From contig DAITVZ010000123.1 in the NCBI GenBank assembly GCA_036841525.1, forward strand, positions 1 to 8,337: a stretch of DNA of 8,337 nucleotides. Reading direction: 5' to 3'. Under the pieces are notes generated by a model, which was given only the letters and a program-made list of their open reading frames with translations, did not search any database and was not told the origin of the DNA. This DNA comes from JAAYEA01 sp012689325 (GTDB taxonomy: Bacteria > Chloroflexota > Anaerolineae > JAAYEA01). Positions 6,678-8,337 of the stretch are shown one piece after another. Position numbers and translations under genes: made by a program. Numbering within the stretch: the stretch's first letter is position 1; each line of letters opens with the position of its first letter.

Positions 6678-6696
6678 GGCCAAGCAGGGTTGGCCA
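6677..6696 (-). promoter_or_regulatory. 7-bp hairpin directly upstream of the giant gene's ribosome-binding site
   Basis: On the minus strand TGGCCAA (6696-6690) and TTGGCCA (6683-6677) pair perfectly around the 6-nt loop CCCTGC. The 3' foot of the stem meets the first A of the Shine-Dalgarno AAAGAGGAGG, so the stem could affect ribosome loading or protect the 5' end of a processed transcript. The stem is short and no function is shown by sequence alone. The rest of the 133-nt spacer (6657-6789) holds only a weak GTGATC/GATCAC inverted repeat (6706-6711 and 6736-6741) and no convincing promoter. Confidence 0.4.
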
Positions 6697-6789
6697 CGAA
6701 CGTTGGTGATCGCCAGATGCGTCTTGCGTGGTGCAGATCACAGGTCTAGGGGGCCACCCGCCTGTCCGAACTTCGACCTCAGCAGCGGG

Positions 6790-6978
6790 CTATCCACGAT
6801 ATCCATCCGCCCATCGCCGCAAGTCGGCGAGCGACGTCGACTCTCCCGCGTGGGGCGCCTCGCCCTCCGTCTGCGATAGGGGTGGCGATGGTTGGGCCAG
6901 GGCGGCGGGTACGGTCGAGGAGGTGAGCAGGCTCACGCAGAGGATCAGGACAACCAGCGAGATGTGGAGACAACTCAT
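6790..6978 (-). CDS. Small secreted peptide (62 aa) or 5' remnant of a lost secreted-protein gene
   Basis: I do not recognise this product. What can be seen is a near-consensus Shine-Dalgarno, then MSCLHISLVVLILCV leading into LLTSSTVPAALAQ. This is a hydrophobic core (residues ~6-18) followed by an A-L-A motif (26-28) before Gln29, a good Sec signal peptidase I site. The n-region lacks Lys/Arg and has only His5, which is atypical. Cys14 lies in the middle of the hydrophobic core and does not form a lipobox at its end. The predicted mature part is ~34 residues, rich in Pro, Glu and Ser at first and ending LADLRRWADGYRG with an amber stop. The frame stays open past that stop into the 5' end of the giant gene, so one nonsense mutation could have shortened a longer protein, although stop-free frames are common at this GC. 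It lies 133 nt before the giant gene, same strand, probably in the same transcript. A secreted peptide, a leader peptide or a decayed gene are all possible. Confidence 0.5.
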   Translation of the reverse strand: MSCLHISLVVLILCVSLLTSSTVPAALAQPSPPLSQTEGEAPHAGESTSLADLRRWADGYRG

Positions 6979-6984
6979 GGGTAG

Positions 6985-6992
6985 CCTCCTTT
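6985..6992 (-). promoter_or_regulatory. Strong Shine-Dalgarno (AAAGGAGG) of the 62-residue ORF
   Basis: AAAGGAGG on the minus strand is followed by the 6-nt spacer CTACCC and then ATG at 6978. This near-perfect anti-16S match at good spacing is the best argument that the short ORF downstream is, or was, really translated. Confidence 0.75.
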
Positions 6993-7035
6993 CACGAGGG
7001 AACTACGAGCGCATCCGAGCGCGTTTCTTGGGCGC

Positions 7036-7064
7036 AGTGTAGGCCCATTTGCACATCTGTGCAA
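7036..7064 (-). promoter_or_regulatory. Candidate sigma70-type promoter for the small ORF and possibly the giant gene
   Basis: On the minus strand a -35 TTGCAC (7064-7059, 3/6 matches to TTGACA, keeping the TTG core) is separated by exactly 17 bp from a -10 TACACT (7041-7036, 4/6 to TATAAT, keeping the first TA and last T). Transcription would begin near 7029, giving a leader of about 50 nt before the ATG at 6978. The -35 hexamer lies within the right arm of a perfect dyad, the usual geometry for repressor control. Both hexamers are weak, so the optimal spacing and the overlap with the dyad are the main support. Confidence 0.45.
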
Positions 7065-7065
7065 A
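7048..7065. promoter_or_regulatory. Operator-like dyad TTTGCACA-TC-TGTGCAAA
   Basis: The sequence is a perfect 8-bp inverted repeat with a 2-bp spacer. With one unpaired base it extends outward to CCC (7044-7046) and GGG (7068-7070), so as RNA it could also fold into a ~11-bp stem with a 4-nt loop. It lies 28 bases past the dnaE2 stop and overlaps the -35 box of the candidate promoter. A symmetrical half-site of this length fits a dimeric helix-turn-helix regulator. I do not recognise the regulator, and no regulator gene is in the window. The alternative is a dnaE2 terminator, but the minus strand downstream reads CCTACACTGCG, without a U-run. Confidence 0.55.
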
Positions 7066-7097
7066 ATGGGTGGGCAAGTCCACCAACGGCGTCGGTG

Positions 7098-8337
7098 TTA
7101 CAGGACATGCTCGTTCACCGCCCCCGCCCGCTCCGCCACCAAATTCGTCACCCCGTCCCGCCGCTGCACCACGCCCTCTGCCCACAGGATCGGCCCGCCG
7201 CGCAGCTCGCGCGCATAGCGCTCCACCACGTCCGGACGCACGATCACGTTGATCAGCCCCCATTCGTCCTCCAGGGTGAGGAACTGGTGCCCCTTGGCCG
7301 TGGGCGGGGCCTGGTGCACCACCACCAGCCCGGCCACCCGGGCCCGCCGCCCCACGGGACATGCCCCCAGCTCGGCGCTGCTGAGCATCCCCCGCTCCCG
7401 CAGCCAGGGGCGATAGAGAGCCATCACGTGCTCGCCGGTGGAGAGGCCCAGGATGCCATATTCCGCCCCCAGCGCCTCGGCCCGCGACAAGGGCGGCAGC
7501 GCCACCCCCTCGTCGGGCAGCGGCAGGTCCAGCTCCTCCTCCCGGTAGCGCAGCTTGCCCAGCTCCCAGAGGAGCGGCCTTCGCTCCCGTCCCCACCCAT
7601 CCATGCCCCCCGCCAGGATCAACTCCTCCACCAGGCGGCGGGGCAAGCGGGTCCGGCGGCAGAAATCGGCCAGGTCGGCGAAGGGGCGCTCCCCTCGCGC
7701 CTCGGTGATGCGCGCGCTCCCCTCCTCGCCCAGGCCGCTGACGTACTCCAGGCCCAGCCGTATCCCGTTCTTCTCCACGCTGCATTTGCCCGCGCTGCGC
7801 CGGATGTCCAGCGGCCAGACGCCCAGGCCGTGGCGCTTGGCATCATTGACCAGCACCGCCGGGCTCCAGTAGCCCATGGGCTGGTGGTTGAGCAGGGCGG
7901 CAGTGAAGGGGGCGGGGTGATAGAGCTTGAGCCAGGCGGAGCGGTAGACCAGCACGGCAAAGGCGGCGGCGTGGCTCTTGGGGAAGGAGTAGCCGCCAAA
8001 GGCACGCAGCTTGGCGAACACCTCCTCGGCCAGCGCCGGGTCCACGCCCTTGTTGACCGCCCCCGCGATGAAGGCATCGCGGAAGCGCGCGATCCTGGCG
8101 GCGGCCTCCTTGCCCCCCAGGGCGCGGCGGAGCTGCTCCCCCTGCCCGGCGGTAAAGCCCGCCAGGTCCCGAGCCACCTTGAGCACCTGCTCCTGAAAGA
8201 GGATCACCCCCAGGGTCTCCGAGAGGGCAGGCTCCAACAAGGGGTGGAAGCAGCTCACCGCCTCCTCGCCCCGGCGACGGCGGAGGTAGGGGTGCACCAT
8301 CTGCCCCTGCAGCGGCCCGGGCCGGATCAGCGAGATG
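7098..8337 (-). CDS. dnaE2: Error-prone DNA polymerase III alpha subunit DnaE2, C-terminal part (5' end outside window)
   Basis: DnaE2 is a C-family polymerase that copies damaged DNA in the cytoplasm during the SOS response, usually with ImuA/ImuB-type partners. The reading frame is open to the window edge, so the visible ~413 residues are the C-terminal part of a protein that is normally about 1,000-1,100 residues. The first in-frame residues read ISLIRPGPLQGQMVHPYLRR, the typical DnaE2 IRPGP..G.MVHPYLRRR block. Next come GVILFQEQVLKVARDLAGFT and a helix-hairpin-helix-like region, then SFPKSHAAAFAVLVYRSAWL and ALLNHQPMGYWSPAVLVNDA, which are strong DnaE2 signatures. The end (about 7350-7110) looks like the OB-fold: RVAGLVVVHQAPPTAKGHQF, then LTLEDEWGLINVIV. 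The Lys in PKSHAAAFA replaces the Glu (PESHAASFA) that I recall from many proteobacterial DnaE2s; it is probably a clade difference. The catalytic Asp residues lie upstream and cannot be checked. The stop is TAA. Distinction from DnaE1 rests on these motifs and is fairly secure. Confidence 0.93.
   Translation of the reverse strand, partial: ISLIRPGPLQGQMVHPYLRRRRGEEAVSCFHPLLEPALSETLGVILFQEQVLKVARDLAGFTAGQGEQLRRALGGKEAAARIARFRDAFIAGAVNKGVDPALAEEVFAKLRAFGGYSFPKSHAAAFAVLVYRSAWLKLYHPAPFTAALLNHQPMGYWSPAVLVNDAKRHGLGVWPLDIRRSAGKCSVEKNGIRLGLEYVSGLGEEGSARITEARGERPFADLADFCRRTRLPRRLVEELILAGGMDGWGRERRPLLWELGKLRYREEELDLPLPDEGVALPPLSRAEALGAEYGILGLSTGEHVMALYRPWLRERGMLSSAELGACPVGRRARVAGLVVVHQAPPTAKGHQFLTLEDEWGLINVIVRPDVVERYARELRGGPILWAEGVVQRRDGVTNLVAERAGAVNEHVL

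Larger units (their letters stand above)
6979..7097 (-). other. Intergenic region between dnaE2 and the small secreted-peptide ORF
   Basis: These 119 bases contain no gene. On the minus strand they hold, in order, the 3' end region of dnaE2, a dyad centred at 7056/7057, a candidate promoter, a heptamer CGAGCGC (plus strand) repeated at 7006-7012 and 7016-7022 with 10-bp periodicity, and the Shine-Dalgarno of the next ORF. No T-tract follows the dyad, so an intrinsic terminator for dnaE2 is not clearly present, and readthrough from dnaE2 into the downstream genes cannot be excluded. Confidence 0.7.

Noticed and set aside
6657..6683. TTG start at 6683 for the giant gene
   Set aside because: It would put the Shine-Dalgarno inside the coding region and add an acidic stretch to the signal peptide; ATG at 6656 fits better.
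7044..7070. Canonical intrinsic terminator for dnaE2
   Set aside because: The stem is good, but no T-tract follows it on the minus strand and it overlaps a promoter-like -35, so I list it as an operator-like dyad and keep termination as an alternative.
7003..7785. 260-codon minus-strand frame
   Set aside because: It overlaps dnaE2 in another frame and is Gly/Ala/Arg-rich low complexity, while the dnaE2 frame carries clear family motifs.
1..8337. tRNA, rRNA, insertion sequence or att site
   Set aside because: I saw no cloverleaf-like sequence, transposase motif or terminal inverted repeats anywhere in the window.

Overview
The window reads as a high-GC bacterial chromosome fragment. Every gene I can support lies on the minus strand, so transcription runs from high to low coordinates. 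The best guess for the source is a Chloroflexota bacterium (Anaerolineae/Caldilineae-like) or a close relative. This rests on style only: very large secreted modular proteins, Thr-Pro linkers of the TPTATPTPT type, 'AGWNLVS' and 'VGA.V.AYDPQGV.CG' modules, and a DnaE2 clade carrying PKSHAAAFA. No marker gene in the window proves it.

Layout from right to left. (1) 8337-7098 is the C-terminal ~413 residues of an error-prone DNA polymerase III alpha subunit (DnaE2); its N-terminal part is outside the window. (2) 7097-6979 is a short intergenic region. It holds a plausible sigma70-type promoter whose -35 hexamer lies inside a perfect 8+2+8 dyad, followed by a strong Shine-Dalgarno. (3) 6978-6790 encodes a 62-residue product with a clear Sec signal peptide and a mature part of only ~34 residues. 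It is either a small secreted peptide or the 5' remnant of a lost gene. (4) 6789-6657 is a 133-nt spacer with a 7-bp hairpin abutting the next ribosome-binding site. (5) 6656-282 is one giant gene for a secreted mosaic protein of 2124 residues. In order it has a signal peptide, a TIM-barrel glycoside-hydrolase-like domain, a beta-sandwich, a Thr/Pro linker, a seven-bladed TolB/PD40-type propeller, a short linker, a six-bladed Kelch propeller, a long Thr/Pro linker, a nested A-B-B'-A' set of duplicated modules, and two Ig-like repeats. (6) 281-1 holds a strong terminator hairpin 28 nt past the stop and no convincing gene.

The small peptide gene and the giant gene lie in the same direction, 133 nt apart, with no obvious terminator between them. 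They could share the promoter at about 7036-7064. The giant protein shows no sortase signal, SLH domain or C-terminal membrane anchor, so it is probably released or held non-covalently at the surface. The N-terminal domain suggests carbohydrate processing and the two propellers suggest binding, but no substrate can be named. DnaE2 (SOS translesion synthesis) appears to be an unrelated upstream neighbour.

The points most worth following up are the two different beta-propellers in one polypeptide, the seven blades with exactly 174-bp spacing, the dyad-overlapped promoter, and the tiny signal-peptide ORF in front of the giant gene.
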